Part shown: piece after piece, positions 49,921-60,442 of the stretch
Position numbering within the stretch: position 1 is the first letter of the stretch
Layout: each line of letters begins with the position of its first letter
From: Massilia litorea
Lineage (GTDB): Bacteria; Pseudomonadota; Gammaproteobacteria; Burkholderiales; Burkholderiaceae_D
Length of the DNA stretch: 64,000 nucleotides
Assembly: GCF_015101885.1 (NCBI RefSeq)
Contig: NZ_CP062941.1
Location: 1,364,001 to 1,428,000, forward strand
Direction: 5' to 3'
Program-made: the position numbers and the translations under genes
The notes under the pieces: generated by a model
What the model was told of the DNA's origin: nothing
Seen by the model: the letters and a program-made list of their open reading frames with translations, nothing else
The model's database searches: none

Positions 49921-51219
49921 ATGGCAGAAACACTTACCCCCACCGACATCCAGGAACTGACACCGCGCCAGCGCGTCTTTGCGATTGTCGGCGCCTCCTC
50001 GGGCAACCTGGTCGAATGGTTCGACTTTTATATTTATTCGTTCTGCGCCCTGTATTTTTCCTCGGCCTTTTTCCCATCGGGTAATCCCACCACCCAGCTG
50101 CTGCAAACGGCCGGCATTTTTGCCGCCGGTTTCCTGATGCGGCCGGTCGGCGGCTGGCTGTTCGGCCACGTGGCCGACCGCTATGGCCGCAAGAATTCGA
50201 TGATGATCTCGGTGCTCATGATGTGCGGCGGCTCGCTGATGATCGCGGTCTTGCCGACCTATGCCCAGATCGGCACGGCGGCGCCGGCCTTGCTGCTGCT
50301 GGCGCGCCTGTTCCAGGGTTTGTCCGTGGGCGGAGAATACGGCACCAGCGCCACCTACATGAGCGAAGTGGCGCTGCCCGGGCGGCGCGGCTTCTTCGCC
50401 TCGTTTCAATATGTCACCCTGATCGGCGGCCAGTTGCTGGCGCTGCTGGTGCTGGTGGTCTTGCAGCAACTCTTGAGCGAGGCGGAGCTGAAAGCCTGGG
50501 GCTGGCGTATCCCGTTCGTGTGCGGTGCCGCCGCCGCGCTGGTGTCGCTGTACCTGCGCCGTTCGCTGGCCGAAACCACCACCGCTTCGGACCGCAACAG
50601 CAAGGAAGCGGGCAGCCTGGGCAGCCTGTTGAAGCACAAGCGTGCGTTCATTACGGTGCTCGGCTTTACCGCCGGCGGCTCGCTGATTTTTTATACGTTT
50701 ACGACCTATATGCAGAAATACCTGGTCAACACGGCCGGGATGAGCGCCAAGACCGCCAGCGCCGTGATGACGGTCGCGTTGTTGATCTACATGGGCCTGC
50801 AGCCGGTGTTCGGCGCCATGTCCGACCGCATCGGCCGGCGCACCGCGATGATCTGGTTCGGCGGCCTGGCGACCCTGTGCACGGTGCCGATCATGTCGGC
50901 CCTGCACGGCGTCACCAATCCCTGGGTGGCGGGTGTGTTGATCGTCGGCGCGCTGGCGATCATCAGCCTGTACACCTCGATCAGCGGCCTGATCAAGGCG
51001 GAAATGTTCCCGGTCGAGGTACGCGCGCTCGGCGTCGGCCTGTCCTACGCGGTCGCCAACGCGCTCTTCGGCGGCTCGGCCGAATACGTCGCCCTGTGGT
51101 TCAAGCAGGCCGGCATGGAGCAGAATTTTTACTGGTATGTCAGCGGCATGTGCGCGCTCGCCTTCATCGTCGCCCTGAGGATGCCGGATCCGAGCAAATC
51201 CGGCCTGCTCAAAGGCTGA
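49921..51219 (+). CDS. MFS transporter, metabolite:H+ symporter (MHS) family
   Basis: 432 residues with twelve membrane helices. The loop 2-3 motif [14 protein letters not shown] and N-terminal [14 protein letters not shown] identify the MHS family, which imports alpha-ketoglutarate, proline/betaine, citrate or shikimate. KgtP-like alpha-ketoacid transport is the best guess. CCGGAG lies nine bases before the ATG. The stop faces the convergent elaA gene with four bases between. Confidence 0.9.
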   Translation: MAETLTPTDIQELTPRQRVFAIVGASSGNLVEWFDFYIYSFCALYFSSAFFPSGNPTTQLLQTAGIFAAGFLMRPVGGWLFGHVADRYGRKNSMMISVLMMCGGSLMIAVLPTYAQIGTAAPALLLLARLFQGLSVGGEYGTSATYMSEVALPGRRGFFASFQYVTLIGGQLLALLVLVVLQQLLSEAELKAWGWRIPFVCGAAAALVSLYLRRSLAETTTASDRNSKEAGSLGSLLKHKRAFITVLGFTAGGSLIFYTFTTYMQKYLVNTAGMSAKTASAVMTVALLIYMGLQPVFGAMSDRIGRRTAMIWFGGLATLCTVPIMSALHGVTNPWVAGVLIVGALAIISLYTSISGLIKAEMFPVEVRALGVGLSYAVANALFGGSAEYVALWFKQAGMEQNFYWYVSGMCALAFIVALRMPDPSKSGLLKG

Positions 51220-51223
51220 TTCG

Positions 51224-51676
51224 TCAGCGCAGCATGTCGATGTGCATGATGCCGTCTTCGTCGTAAGGAGCGGAGACGGTTTCAAAACCGAAGTCCTGGT
51301 AAAACTTTTCCAGGCGGTGCTGGGCGCCGATGCGGATGCGGTGACCGGGATGCAGCTGCTCGGCATACTGGATGCCGTGCGCGACCAGTTCGCGCCCGGC
51401 GCCACTGCCGCGCACGTCGTTGGTGGTCAATATGCGGCCGAGCGACATCTCGGCGTATTTCGCCCCCGGCGCCAGGCAGCGCAGGTAGGCGACCAGCATC
51501 TTCCTGCCGCCGATGTCGCGCCAGCCGAGCAGGTGGTGGGCGTCGAGGTCGTAGCCGTCGATGTCCGGATACAGGCAGGTCTGTTCGAGAATAAAAACCT
51601 GCTGGCGCTGCGCCAGGACTTCATACAGCTGGGCGCCGGAAAGGTCGGCGAAGCTGCTCCATTGCCATTCGATCAT
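51224..51676 (-). CDS. elaA: ElaA-like GNAT acetyltransferase
   Basis: 150 residues. The acetyl-CoA loop is RGSGAGRELVAHG, and the ElaA-specific FILEQTCLYPDIDGYDLDAHHL is near the N-terminus. The start MIEWQWSSFADL is preferred; the frame extends upstream into the HDAC-like gene. The substrate is not known. Confidence 0.87.
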   Translation of the reverse strand: MIEWQWSSFADLSGAQLYEVLAQRQQVFILEQTCLYPDIDGYDLDAHHLLGWRDIGGRKMLVAYLRCLAPGAKYAEMSLGRILTTNDVRGSGAGRELVAHGIQYAEQLHPGHRIRIGAQHRLEKFYQDFGFETVSAPYDEDGIMHIDMLR

Positions 51677-51692
51677 GTGTGAATCCGTGAAA

Positions 51693-52727
51693 TTATAAAT
51701 AGGCTGCGCTCTCGAAACCTTCGAGCACGTTGACCGTGTGGATGCCGGTCTCGGCCCCTTGCCCGCCCTCGAACACGAAGGCGGTCGGCAGGCCGAGCCA
51801 GGCGATGCGTTCGCCGCTGCGCAGGTAATCGGCGCCGGAGAGCGCAAACTGCGCGCTGGCGTCCGCCTCGCCCATGGCCTTGCCCACGCCGAGCGCGACC
51901 ACCAGCGCCTCGGGCGCGAACGTTCCGACTTTCAGGCAGGCCGTCTCCAGCGCTGCCAGCCAGTGCGCGCCGGTCGCGCCGCGCGCGAGCGGCAGGTTCA
52001 TGTTGCAGCCGGCGCCGTCGCCGCTGCCCGTTTCGCCGGCGTGGCCGAGGTAATACGGAAAATCGGAGCGCGGGTCGGCATGGATGGAAACGGTCAGCAC
52101 GTCGCTGCGCGCATAAAAAATGCCCTGCGTGCCGCTGCCGTGGTGGTAGCCGATGTCGAGGATGGCCACGCGTTTGAGCCCATCGTCGAGCAGGTGCTGG
52201 GCGGCCAGCGCCGCATTGTTGAGAAAACAGCCGCCGCCGAAATGGTCGGCGCCGGCGTGCTGGCCGGGCGGACGGGTCAGTGCGAAGCTGCCGCGCCGGC
52301 CCAGGCGCAGCGCGTGCGCCGCATTGATGGCGCAGTCGGCGCCGGTTTTACAGGCATTCCAGGTGCCGGCCGTCAAAGGCGTGGCGTCCATCGAATACAG
52401 GCCGAGGCGTCCCGTAAAACTGTCGGGTTCGATGTCGCTGCGCGTGCCGCGGATCGGCCAGTTCGACGCCTGCGCAGCGTGCCCGCTATTGGCGGGGTCG
52501 AGCGCCAGCCACTCGCTCCAGGCGCTGCGCAGAAAGTGGATATAACGCGGGCTGTGGATGCGTTCGAGCGAGACCAGCGGCGCGCGGTGCGGGGTGACGA
52601 TCTCGCCCAGCCCGCGCCGCTGCAGCTCCGTTAACACCAGTTCGACTTGCCCTGGCTTTTCAAACGCGGTCGGTACCTGCGCCAACGCGCGGTGCTGGGC
52701 ATGGTGTTCGTTATAAAAAGTGAGCAA
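51693..52727 (-). CDS. Histone deacetylase / acetylpolyamine amidohydrolase family protein, catalytic residues lost
   Basis: 344 residues covering the whole fold, but with key residues replaced. Active members have HH, DxD(x)HH, Asp and Tyr. Here RPPGQHAG has Gln156 for the first active-site His; DIGYHHGSGTQ has Gly193 for the zinc Asp (His195 is kept); ALGVGKAMGEAD has Gly282 for the second zinc Asp; EGGQG has Gln323 for the catalytic Tyr. Every other motif is preserved, which argues for selection on a non-enzymatic role. The start is TTG at 52727, and the gene follows gshA by 16 bases, suggesting cotranscription. Confidence 0.85.
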   Translation of the reverse strand: MLTFYNEHHAQHRALAQVPTAFEKPGQVELVLTELQRRGLGEIVTPHRAPLVSLERIHSPRYIHFLRSAWSEWLALDPANSGHAAQASNWPIRGTRSDIEPDSFTGRLGLYSMDATPLTAGTWNACKTGADCAINAAHALRLGRRGSFALTRPPGQHAGADHFGGGCFLNNAALAAQHLLDDGLKRVAILDIGYHHGSGTQGIFYARSDVLTVSIHADPRSDFPYYLGHAGETGSGDGAGCNMNLPLARGATGAHWLAALETACLKVGTFAPEALVVALGVGKAMGEADASAQFALSGADYLRSGERIAWLGLPTAFVFEGGQGAETGIHTVNVLEGFESAAYL

Positions 52728-52743
52728 AGAAGCCCCGTGCGGA

Positions 52744-54342
52744 TCAGCTGTGATTACCGCACAGTGTACTGGTATTGTAGGCGGCGACGAAATCGTCGAA
52801 GCTGCCGGTATCGGTCTGCTCGACGATCGCCTGCTCGGCCAGCGAGGCGGCGGCCATCTCGGAAAATTCCGCTTCCTCGGCCGGCATCAAGGGGCTTTCG
52901 CGGAAATAGGCCGCGTGCAGGCGGCTCTGCTGCAGGCCGAAGGCGGACGCCGAACCGAGCTTGCGCACTTCCGCCAGCACGCGCGCCGACGGCGTTTTTT
53001 CCGGATCGGCGACCTTCGCCTTTTGCTGCGCCAGTGAAGCTTCGTGCACGCCGCTCTCGTTGTGCTCTTCATCGAGCAGGCGCGCCAGCGGGCGGATGCG
53101 TTCGAGCAGTTCGTCGGCCCAGGTCGACAGCAGCACTTCTTCGCCGTCGCGTGTCAGGGTCAGGTCCGGACGGCGGCCTTCCTTCACCGTGCGCGCGAAG
53201 TTGCGGGCGTGGACCTGCCCCTCGGCGGCGCTGATCATCGGGCTTTCTTCCAGCGTACAGAACAGTAAGAAGGCGTCGAGGAAGCGGCCGGTCTCGATGG
53301 CGATGCCGATCGGCTCGAACGGATCGACGTCCAGGCAGCGCACCTCGATGTACTGCACGCCGCGGTTGCACAAGGCCTGTACCGGACGTTCGCCGGTGCG
53401 GATCACGCGCTTCGGGCGGATCGTCGAATAGTATTCGTTCTCGATCTGCAGCACGTTGGTCGACAATTGAATCCACTCGCCGTCTTTTTTCGTGCCGAGT
53501 TGCGCATACGGCGCATACGGGCGGTTGACCGCATCCATCAGGCTCGTGACATAGCTCTCCAGACTGTTTTCGTGCGGACGCAGGCCGGACTGGGCGTCGT
53601 TCTGGTAGCCCAGGTCGCTCATGCGCAGGCTGGTCGCATACGGCAGATACAGGGTGTCGTCGGACAGGGTCTCGAGCGAGTGTTGGCGCCCGCGCAAAAA
53701 ACTTTTGGTCAGCGCCGGCGAGGCGCCGAACAGGTACATCAGCAGCCAGCTGTAGCGGCGGAAGTTGCGGATGGTGGCGATATAGCTTTCCGACTGAAAA
53801 TCGCGCAGCGCATTACGGCGTTCTTCCGGAATGCCTTCGCTGGCCAGGATCAGCTGCCACAGCTGCTCCGGCAGCGAATAGTTGTAGTGAATGCCGGCGA
53901 TGCACTGCATCGCCTTACCGTAGCGCAGCGCCAGGCCGCGGCGGTAGACGTGTTTCAACATGCCGATGTTCGACTTGCCGTACCAGCCGATCTCGATGTC
54001 TTCTTCGGCCGGCAGTTCGCCCGGCATCGACGAGCTCCACAGCATCTCGTCGCCCAGCTTCGAATAGGCGAAGCGGTGGATCGCGTCGAGCCGGTGCAGC
54101 GCCAGGCCGATGTCGTGCTCGGCCGGGGTGATGAATTCGAGCAGCGCTTCGGCGTAGTCGGTCGTGATTTGCGGGTTGGTCAGGGCCGAGCCGAGCTGGA
54201 CCGGATGAGGCGTGCGCGCGAGCTGGCCTTGCGGGTCGATACGCAAGGTTTCGCGTTCGATGCCGCGCAAGCCCTGGCCGAGCAGGCCACGGTGCGCATC
54301 GTCATCCAGCAAGGCCAGGCGGCGGGTCAGTTGGTTCGACAC
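52744..54342 (-). CDS. gshA: Glutamate-cysteine ligase
   Basis: 532 residues, the proteobacterial GshA type (E. coli 518). [21 protein letters not shown] near the start, QGxxx-like ATP-site segments, [39 protein letters not shown] and the C-terminal helices are all present. It makes gamma-glutamylcysteine, the first step of glutathione. The GTG start (54342) has AAGGAAA eight bases upstream. Confidence 0.95.
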   Translation of the reverse strand: MSNQLTRRLALLDDDAHRGLLGQGLRGIERETLRIDPQGQLARTPHPVQLGSALTNPQITTDYAEALLEFITPAEHDIGLALHRLDAIHRFAYSKLGDEMLWSSSMPGELPAEEDIEIGWYGKSNIGMLKHVYRRGLALRYGKAMQCIAGIHYNYSLPEQLWQLILASEGIPEERRNALRDFQSESYIATIRNFRRYSWLLMYLFGASPALTKSFLRGRQHSLETLSDDTLYLPYATSLRMSDLGYQNDAQSGLRPHENSLESYVTSLMDAVNRPYAPYAQLGTKKDGEWIQLSTNVLQIENEYYSTIRPKRVIRTGERPVQALCNRGVQYIEVRCLDVDPFEPIGIAIETGRFLDAFLLFCTLEESPMISAAEGQVHARNFARTVKEGRRPDLTLTRDGEEVLLSTWADELLERIRPLARLLDEEHNESGVHEASLAQQKAKVADPEKTPSARVLAEVRKLGSASAFGLQQSRLHAAYFRESPLMPAEEAEFSEMAAASLAEQAIVEQTDTGSFDDFVAAYNTSTLCGNHS

Positions 54343-54417
54343 GGGTGTTTCCTTTCTTATACTACTGCTATAGCGATTGGTGCAGAGAGTAACCGAAATT
54401 CGGACTGCACGTCGGCG

Positions 54418-54438
54418 GCTGGTCCATTTCTGACCAGC
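54418..54438 (-). terminator. Weak hairpin after the DUF885 gene
   Basis: GCTGGTC (54418-54424) pairs with GACCAGC (54432-54438). There is no T run on the leftward strand, so termination would need another factor. Confidence 0.3.
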
Positions 54439-54446
54439 GTCCGGAT

Positions 54447-56387
54447 TCAGTCCTGAGTAGGCGTCGGCGGGGCGGGTTCGACCGGCGGCTTGCCCTTGGC
54501 CGGCGCGGGATTTGCAGGAGCGGGCGGGGCCGCTGTGGCAGGCGTGCCGTCGGCGGCGGGGGCCTTGTTGACGGCGGCTGCAGGCGGGGAGACGGCCGCT
54601 GCCGGTGCCGCCGTCTCGGCAGGCGGCCTGGCGGCTGGCGGCGCCTCCGGCCCGCCCAGCTGCCCCTTCAGCCATTTTCCCATCTCGCGCTCGAGCAAGG
54701 GCAGCGGCAGCACCCCATTGCCCAGCAGGGCATCGTGAAAACGGCGCAGGTCGAAACGCGGACCGAGGGCCAGCTGCGCCTTCGCGCGCAAGGCGGTGAA
54801 GCGCAGCTGGCCCGCCTTGTAGCTCAGCGCCTGGGCAGGTTGGGCGATGTAGCGGTCGACCTCGACTTCGTTGTCCTGGGCTGCGTTCGCCGTGTTCGCG
54901 TTCAGGTAATCGAGCGCCTGCTGGCGCGACCAGCCGAGCGCGTGGATGCCGGTGTCGACTACCAGGCGGGCGGCGCGGAACATGTCGTCGTTCAGGTAGC
55001 CGAAGCGGGAGAAGGGATCGCGAAAGAAGCCCAGTTCCGGCCCCAGGCTCTCGGCATAGGTGGCCCAGCCCTCGCCGTACGCATCGTCCCAGCCTTTACG
55101 CCGGAACGCCGGCAGTTCGCGCAGCGAGCGGGCGCGCGCCACCTGCAGGTGGTGGCCGGGTACGGCTTCGTGGAGCGCCAGGGTGTCGACTTCCCACAGC
55201 GGCTGGCTGCCCAGGCGCTCGGTATTCACGACCAGGGCCGCACTGCGCTCGCGCGTGCCGGCTTCGTAATAGGCCGCCACCTGGCCGGCGCCGCCCGCGA
55301 GCCCCAGGCGCTTGACGCCAATCTCGTCCTCGGGAATCGCGCCGAACAGGGCCGGAAGACGCGAGGTCGCGCGCTCGATCACGCGGCGGTAGCGCGCCAG
55401 CAGCGCCTCCGCGTCGCGCGCGAACAGGCGTGGATCCGAGCGCGCAAAACTCAGGAACTGGGGCAGCGTGCCGCGAAAGCCGGTGCGCCGCACGGTGTCG
55501 AGCATCGCCAGGCGGATGCGCGCCACCTCCTTCAGACCGAGTGCGTGCAGTTCGAGCGGGGTCAGGTCGCCGCCGGTCGCATTCCGGGCCAGAAAGGCGT
55601 AGTAGCCGGGCCCGCCCGGCAGGCTGGAGGCGGCGAGGGTGTCGCGCGCGGCCGGCAGGTACTCGGTCCTCATGAAATCTTCCAGGCGGCGCAGGGCGGG
55701 TGCGGCGCTGTCGGCCAGGGCGCCGGTACCGGCCGCCAGCAGTTCCTCGCGCATTTTGATGTCGATGGTGGCGGGAATGCGGCGCAAGGGCGCGCCGAGC
55801 GGACCGTCGACCAGGCGTTCGCGCAGCACTTTTAGCTGGTCGGGCACGGCGCGCACGCTGGCCCTGGACGCGGTCCAGCCGCTGCGCACGCCTTCGCGCA
55901 GTTGCTCGATCAGGCCGTCGACGTGGTCCGGCAAGGCGTTCAGGCGCGCGATGTAGTTGCGGTAGTCTTCCTCGCTGGCGAAGGGCGTCTGCGCGACGAG
56001 GCGCGGCAGGCGTACCTGCAGGCCGTCCCAGCTTGTCAGCAGCTGCGGGTCGACCGGAGAGAAGGCGAGCGTGGCGAGCTGGCGCTCCTGGTCGAAAATC
56101 AACAGGTCGAGCGAAAGGCGCTCCTGGGCGCCCAGGCCCGTGCGGTCGATGGCGCGCGCTTCCTCGAGCACCGTGCGCAGGTGTTCGCGCCTGGCTTTTA
56201 CGGCCGCCAGCGACAGGTCGGACAGGCGGTCGTTGTAGCGCCGCTCGCCGATGATGGTCGCGTATTCGGGCTGGTGTTCCAGCCGCCATTGCCAGTCGCG
56301 CTCGAACAAGGCCGCCGCCGGGCCGGGCGCGCTGAGCGCGATGCCATGGGCGGTGAACAGGACGAGGGCGGTCAATAGGCGGCGCAT
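54447..56387 (-). CDS. DUF885 family metallohydrolase, exported, with Pro/Ala-rich tail
   Basis: 646 residues with a signal peptide ([20 protein letters not shown]). The zinc motif [10 protein letters not shown] (HExxxH-type of DUF885) is present, and the segments [27 protein letters not shown] and [23 protein letters not shown] are family-typical. The last 65 residues are almost entirely Pro, Ala, Thr and Lys and probably disordered. Likely a periplasmic peptidase; the substrate is unknown. Confidence 0.87.
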   Translation of the reverse strand: MRRLLTALVLFTAHGIALSAPGPAAALFERDWQWRLEHQPEYATIIGERRYNDRLSDLSLAAVKARREHLRTVLEEARAIDRTGLGAQERLSLDLLIFDQERQLATLAFSPVDPQLLTSWDGLQVRLPRLVAQTPFASEEDYRNYIARLNALPDHVDGLIEQLREGVRSGWTASRASVRAVPDQLKVLRERLVDGPLGAPLRRIPATIDIKMREELLAAGTGALADSAAPALRRLEDFMRTEYLPAARDTLAASSLPGGPGYYAFLARNATGGDLTPLELHALGLKEVARIRLAMLDTVRRTGFRGTLPQFLSFARSDPRLFARDAEALLARYRRVIERATSRLPALFGAIPEDEIGVKRLGLAGGAGQVAAYYEAGTRERSAALVVNTERLGSQPLWEVDTLALHEAVPGHHLQVARARSLRELPAFRRKGWDDAYGEGWATYAESLGPELGFFRDPFSRFGYLNDDMFRAARLVVDTGIHALGWSRQQALDYLNANTANAAQDNEVEVDRYIAQPAQALSYKAGQLRFTALRAKAQLALGPRFDLRRFHDALLGNGVLPLPLLEREMGKWLKGQLGGPEAPPAARPPAETAAPAAAVSPPAAAVNKAPAADGTPATAAPPAPANPAPAKGKPPVEPAPPTPTQD

Positions 56388-56456
56388 CGGGAAACCAGGG
56401 TGGCGGTGTGAGCATTGTAGCAACGCCCGCCGAAGGGGCGCGCACCGCGCAGTCGG

Positions 56457-57278
56457 CTACCCGCGCCGGCCGCCGCTGACCCGTTCGATCCCGCCCAGGT
56501 CGCGCCAGCTCTGGACCTCACCATAGCCGGCCTCCAGCAGCAGCGCCCGCACCGCCTCGGCCTGGTCATAGCCGTGTTCCAGCAGCAGCCAGCCGCCCGC
56601 CACCAGATGGGCCGGCGCGCCCTGGATGATCGTGCGCAGTGCCGACAAACCGTCGGCGAAGTCGGTCAGTGCCCCGCTCGGCTCGAACCGTAAATCTCCC
56701 TGCGCCAGGTGGACGTCGCCGCCGGCGATGTAGGGCGGATTCGAGGCGATCAGGTCGAATGTCTCGCTCCCCAGGGCAGCGAACCAGTCGCTGCGCAGGA
56801 AGCGGACATCGGCCTTGTTCGCATGCGCATTCGCCGCGGCGACGGCGAGTGCTTCGGCGCTGACATCGAGCGCCGTCACGGCGGCGTCGGGCCGCGTATG
56901 CGCCACCGACACGGCAATCGCGCCGCTGCCGGTACCCATGTCGAGCAGGCGCGCGCGCGGCGCCAGGCGCTCGAGTGTCAATTCGACGATCAACTCGGTA
57001 TCCGGACGCGGGATCAGCACGGCCGGGGTGACGTGAAAGGGCAAGCCGAAGAATTCGCGCTGCCCGACGATGTAGGCGATCGGCTCACCGGCCTGGCGCC
57101 GCGCCACCAGCGCGCTGAGACGCGCCGCCTCGTCCGCGTTCAGCACGCGTTCGGAATTGGTGATCAGCCCGACGCGCGTGAGGTCCAGCGCGTAACAGAG
57201 CAGGATGCGGTTTTCCAGCGGGTCGAGCGGCAGGCCCGCCTGCAGCGCGGCGACCGTGGTGCCGGCGGCAATGTTCAT
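56457..57278 (-). CDS. prmC: Peptide chain release factor N5-glutamine methyltransferase PrmC (HemK)
   Basis: 273 residues. It methylates the Gln of the GGQ motif in RF1 and RF2. The SAM motif LDMGTGSGAIAVSVA (113-127) and the substrate-binding NPPY (180-183) are intact; the N-terminal helical domain ends in VLIPRPDTE. Its ATG overlaps the dsbB stop (ATGA), so dsbB and prmC are coupled; prfA lies just upstream. Confidence 0.96.
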   Translation of the reverse strand: MNIAAGTTVAALQAGLPLDPLENRILLCYALDLTRVGLITNSERVLNADEAARLSALVARRQAGEPIAYIVGQREFFGLPFHVTPAVLIPRPDTELIVELTLERLAPRARLLDMGTGSGAIAVSVAHTRPDAAVTALDVSAEALAVAAANAHANKADVRFLRSDWFAALGSETFDLIASNPPYIAGGDVHLAQGDLRFEPSGALTDFADGLSALRTIIQGAPAHLVAGGWLLLEHGYDQAEAVRALLLEAGYGEVQSWRDLGGIERVSGGRRG

Positions 57279-57751
57279 CGCGCGCGGCGGCCGGAGACCA
57301 GCACCCAGGCCAGGGGAATGGTCAGCAGCACGAACCAGACGGCCGACCATTGCGGGATCGACAGGCCGAACAGCGCATCGGTGGCGTTCTCGCATAGCCC
57401 CTCGGCCTTGAACAGCCAAGGCAGCAAGGTCGCCGTCGGGATTTTGTTCAGCATCGTTTCCATCGGATCGATACCGCAGGAAAAGCCGGGGTGCGCCAGC
57501 ACATACAAGTGTTTGCCCACAGTGCCCAGCCCGCCCAGCGCCGCCAGCAGCGCGACGCCGGCGCCGCCCCGGATTTTATTGCCCAGCGCGCCGACCAGAC
57601 TGGCCACGCCGATGCCAAGGAAGGCATAGCGCTGGATCACGCACAGCGGGCAGGGCAGCATGTCGTGCGCGTGCTGCAGGTACAGGGCGGCGCCGACCAG
57701 CGCGAAACTGATGAAGGAAGTAATGAGCAAAACGGAGCGGAAACGTGGCAT
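57275..57751 (-). CDS. dsbB: Disulfide bond formation protein DsbB
   Basis: 158 residues with four membrane helices. The catalytic pairs are Cys34-Cys37 (PCPLC) and Cys92-Cys120 (FSCG...GLCEN). It passes electrons from DsbA to quinone. The start MPRFRSVLL is preferred; a longer frame to 57823 lacks a ribosome site. It lies between prfA and prmC, which are usually adjacent. Confidence 0.94.
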   Translation of the reverse strand: MPRFRSVLLITSFISFALVGAALYLQHAHDMLPCPLCVIQRYAFLGIGVASLVGALGNKIRGGAGVALLAALGGLGTVGKHLYVLAHPGFSCGIDPMETMLNKIPTATLLPWLFKAEGLCENATDALFGLSIPQWSAVWFVLLTIPLAWVLVSGRRAR

Positions 57752-57854
57752 CGCGTATGAACTTTCGGGGTCAGGAGAGTGGCGCGATTCTCGCATACGG
57801 AAGGATCGCTGCCGCATTTTCACATTGGCAAGATCTTTTTGCCTTAACGTGAAC

Positions 57855-58931
57855 TTAATCGCCCAGCGCCGCCAGCAATTCCGCCTGGTGCTCGGCCGCC
57901 AGGGCGTTGGTCAGCTCGGTGAGGTCGCCGTCCATAATAAAGTCGAGTTTATATAAGGTCAGGTTGATGCGGTGGTCGGTCAACCTGCCCTGCGGGAAGT
58001 TGTAGGTGCGGATCCGCTCGCTGCGGTCGCCCGAGCCAATCAGACTTTTACGGGTGGCCGCTTCCTTCGACTGCTGTTCGCGCAGCTGCACATCTTTTAT
58101 GCGCGCGGCGAGGACTTTCATGGCCTGCGCCTTGTTCTTGTGCTGGCTGCGGTCGTCCTGGCATTCGACGACGATGTTGGTCGGCAGGTGGGTGATGCGC
58201 ACCGCCGAATCGGTTTTATTGATGTGCTGGCCGCCGGCGCCGGAGGCGCGGTAGGTGTCGATGCGCAGGTCGGCCGGGTTGATGTAGACGTCCTCGACCT
58301 CGTCCGCTTCCGGCATCACGGCCACCGTGCAGGCCGAGGTGTGGATGCGTCCCTGGGTTTCGGTGGCGGGCACGCGCTGCACCCGGTGGCCGCCCGATTC
58401 GAATTTCAGTTTCGAATACACGCCATTGCCGATCACGCGCACGATGACTTCGCGGTAGCCGCCCAGGTCGGAGCTCGATTCGGAAACCATCTCCACCTGC
58501 CAGCGGTTGCGTTCGGCAAAGCGGGTGTACATGCGCAGCAAATCTCCCGCGAACAGGGCCGATTCGTCGCCGCCGGTACCGGCGCGGATCTCGAGGAAAA
58601 TGTTGCGCTCGTCGTTTTCGTCCTTCGGCAGCAGCATTTTTTGTAAATCGAGGTCGAGCGCGGCGAGGCGCCCTTTGGCGGACTCGATTTCTTCTTGCGC
58701 GAATTCCTTCATCTCCGGATCGCCCAGCATTTCCTGGGCCGCGGCAATATCGCCGTTCGCCTCCTGGTACTGGCGGTAGAGAGCGACGAGCGGACCGATC
58801 TCGGCATGCTCCTTCGTCATTTTCCGATAATTGTCCATGTTGGCGGTGGCGCCTTCATGGGTCAGCAATTCGTCGAGTTCGACCAGGCGGTTCGCGAGTT
58901 GGTCCAGCTTGGCCAGCATCGATGGTTTCAT
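57855..58931 (-). CDS. prfA: Peptide chain release factor 1
   Basis: 358 residues. The GGQ motif is in [21 protein letters not shown]; the anticodon-like PAT tripeptide that reads UAG/UAA is in [14 protein letters not shown]. The N-terminal helical domain is complete. It is a known substrate of the nearby PrmC. Confidence 0.97.
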   Translation of the reverse strand: MKPSMLAKLDQLANRLVELDELLTHEGATANMDNYRKMTKEHAEIGPLVALYRQYQEANGDIAAAQEMLGDPEMKEFAQEEIESAKGRLAALDLDLQKMLLPKDENDERNIFLEIRAGTGGDESALFAGDLLRMYTRFAERNRWQVEMVSESSSDLGGYREVIVRVIGNGVYSKLKFESGGHRVQRVPATETQGRIHTSACTVAVMPEADEVEDVYINPADLRIDTYRASGAGGQHINKTDSAVRITHLPTNIVVECQDDRSQHKNKAQAMKVLAARIKDVQLREQQSKEAATRKSLIGSGDRSERIRTYNFPQGRLTDHRINLTLYKLDFIMDGDLTELTNALAAEHQAELLAALGD

Positions 58932-59016
58932 AGCGGATTCGGAAAGAGTTGGAACAAAGGCGCGTGGCGCCGGGACGCGCCCGATGGCGGGCGCAACTGC
59001 AGAAGTAAAAAAAGCG

Positions 59017-60300
59017 CTAACGGCGGCCGCGGAACAGCTGCGGCAGCAGGCCGGCCAGGCGTGCGCGCTCGTCGCCTTCGGCGCGGTGCAGCGCCTGCTG
59101 CGGACCGTGCAGGAACTTGGCGGTCAGGCCTTTCGACAAGGCCTCCAGCACGGCGTCGACGTCTTCTCCGCGCGCCAGCAGTTTGCGGGCGCGCTCGAGT
59201 TCGGCCAGGCGCAGCGCCTCGCTCGACTCGTGGAGTTGCTGGATCACCGGCACCACGGCGCGGTCGCCGATCCAGTGCATGAAGGAGGCGACCCGGTTCT
59301 CGATGATGGCCTCGGCCTGGGCGACGGCCGCCTGCCGGCTTTCCATGCCGGTCTGCACCACCTGCGCCAGGTCGTCGACGGTGTACAGGAACACGTCGTC
59401 CAGTCGCGCCACTTCCGGTTCGATATCGCGCGGTACGGCCAGATCGGCCATGAAGACCGGACGGTGGCGCCGCGCTTTGATGGCGCGCTCGACCAGGCCG
59501 AGGCCGAGCAGCGGCAGCGTGGACGCCGTGCAGGAGACGACGATGTCGAACTGGTGCAACTGCTGCGGCAGGTCGGCCAGGCGGATCGCGCGCGCGTTCA
59601 GGCGCGTGGCGAGCGACTCCCCGCGTTCCATGGTGCGGTTGGCGATGGTGATCGATTTCGGGTTCTGCGCCGCGAAGTGGGCCGCGCACAGTTCGATCAT
59701 CTCGCCGGCGCCGATGAACAGCACGTGCTGGTCGGAGATGCTGTCGAAGATGCGCTGCGACAGGCGCACGCAGGCCGCCGCCATCGAGACGCTGTGGGCG
59801 CCGATCTCGGTGGTGGTACGCACTTCCTTGGCCACCGCGAAGCTGCGCTGGAACAGCTGGTGCAGGTAGGTGCCGAGACCGCCCGCTTCGTCGGCGGTGC
59901 GTACCGCGTCCTTCATCTGGCCCAGGATCTGCGGCTCGCCCAGCACCATCGAATCGAGGCCGGAGGCGACGCGGAAGGCGTGGCGCACGGCATCGTCCTG
60001 CGGCAGCATGTACAGGTGCGGACGCAGCTCGGCGAAATTCAGGGCGTGGTAGTGGGCGAGGAACTGAGCCGAGGCATCGAGCGGATTGGCGACGCCGCTG
60101 GCGGCATACAGTTCGGTGCGGTTGCAGGTCGAGAGAATCGCCGCCTCGTCGCCGCCGGCGGTGTCACTGTGCTTGATGCGGCCGAACCATTCGCGCGCCG
60201 AGTGCACCGCCCGTCCCAGCTGCTCGGGCCCGAGCGCCAGCTGCTCGCGCAGCGAGACCGGTGCAGTCGTGTGGTTCAGGCCAACGGCGAGCAGTTGCAT
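59017..60300 (-). CDS. hemA: Glutamyl-tRNA reductase
   Basis: 427 residues. The catalytic Cys59 is in [12 protein letters not shown], the NADPH segment is [18 protein letters not shown], and a helical dimerisation domain ends the protein. It makes glutamate-1-semialdehyde from Glu-tRNA, the first step of tetrapyrrole synthesis. It is the first gene of the hemA-prfA-dsbB-prmC group. Confidence 0.97.
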   Translation of the reverse strand: MQLLAVGLNHTTAPVSLREQLALGPEQLGRAVHSAREWFGRIKHSDTAGGDEAAILSTCNRTELYAASGVANPLDASAQFLAHYHALNFAELRPHLYMLPQDDAVRHAFRVASGLDSMVLGEPQILGQMKDAVRTADEAGGLGTYLHQLFQRSFAVAKEVRTTTEIGAHSVSMAAACVRLSQRIFDSISDQHVLFIGAGEMIELCAAHFAAQNPKSITIANRTMERGESLATRLNARAIRLADLPQQLHQFDIVVSCTASTLPLLGLGLVERAIKARRHRPVFMADLAVPRDIEPEVARLDDVFLYTVDDLAQVVQTGMESRQAAVAQAEAIIENRVASFMHWIGDRAVVPVIQQLHESSEALRLAELERARKLLARGEDVDAVLEALSKGLTAKFLHGPQQALHRAEGDERARLAGLLPQLFRGRR

Positions 60301-60405
60301 GCTGGGGTAAAAGGAGGGAAACGGTGACAGCCATTATACGCGCATGCGCGCGCAGTGTCCGGCGGGTGCCCCGTGGAAGCTCGCAGGGTGGGCACGGGCG
60401 AACCC

Positions 60406-60432
60406 GGCATGCAGGCCGTTGGCCTGCATGCC
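60406..60432. other. Perfect 12-bp palindromic hairpin downstream of the response regulator gene
   Basis: GGCATGCAGGCC (60406-60417) and GGCCTGCATGCC (60421-60432) pair perfectly around GTT. There is no T run on either strand. It lies between the response regulator stop and the hemA start, so it may be a terminator that works without U run or an mRNA end-protector. Confidence 0.6.
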
Positions 60433-60442
60433 CCCGCAGACA

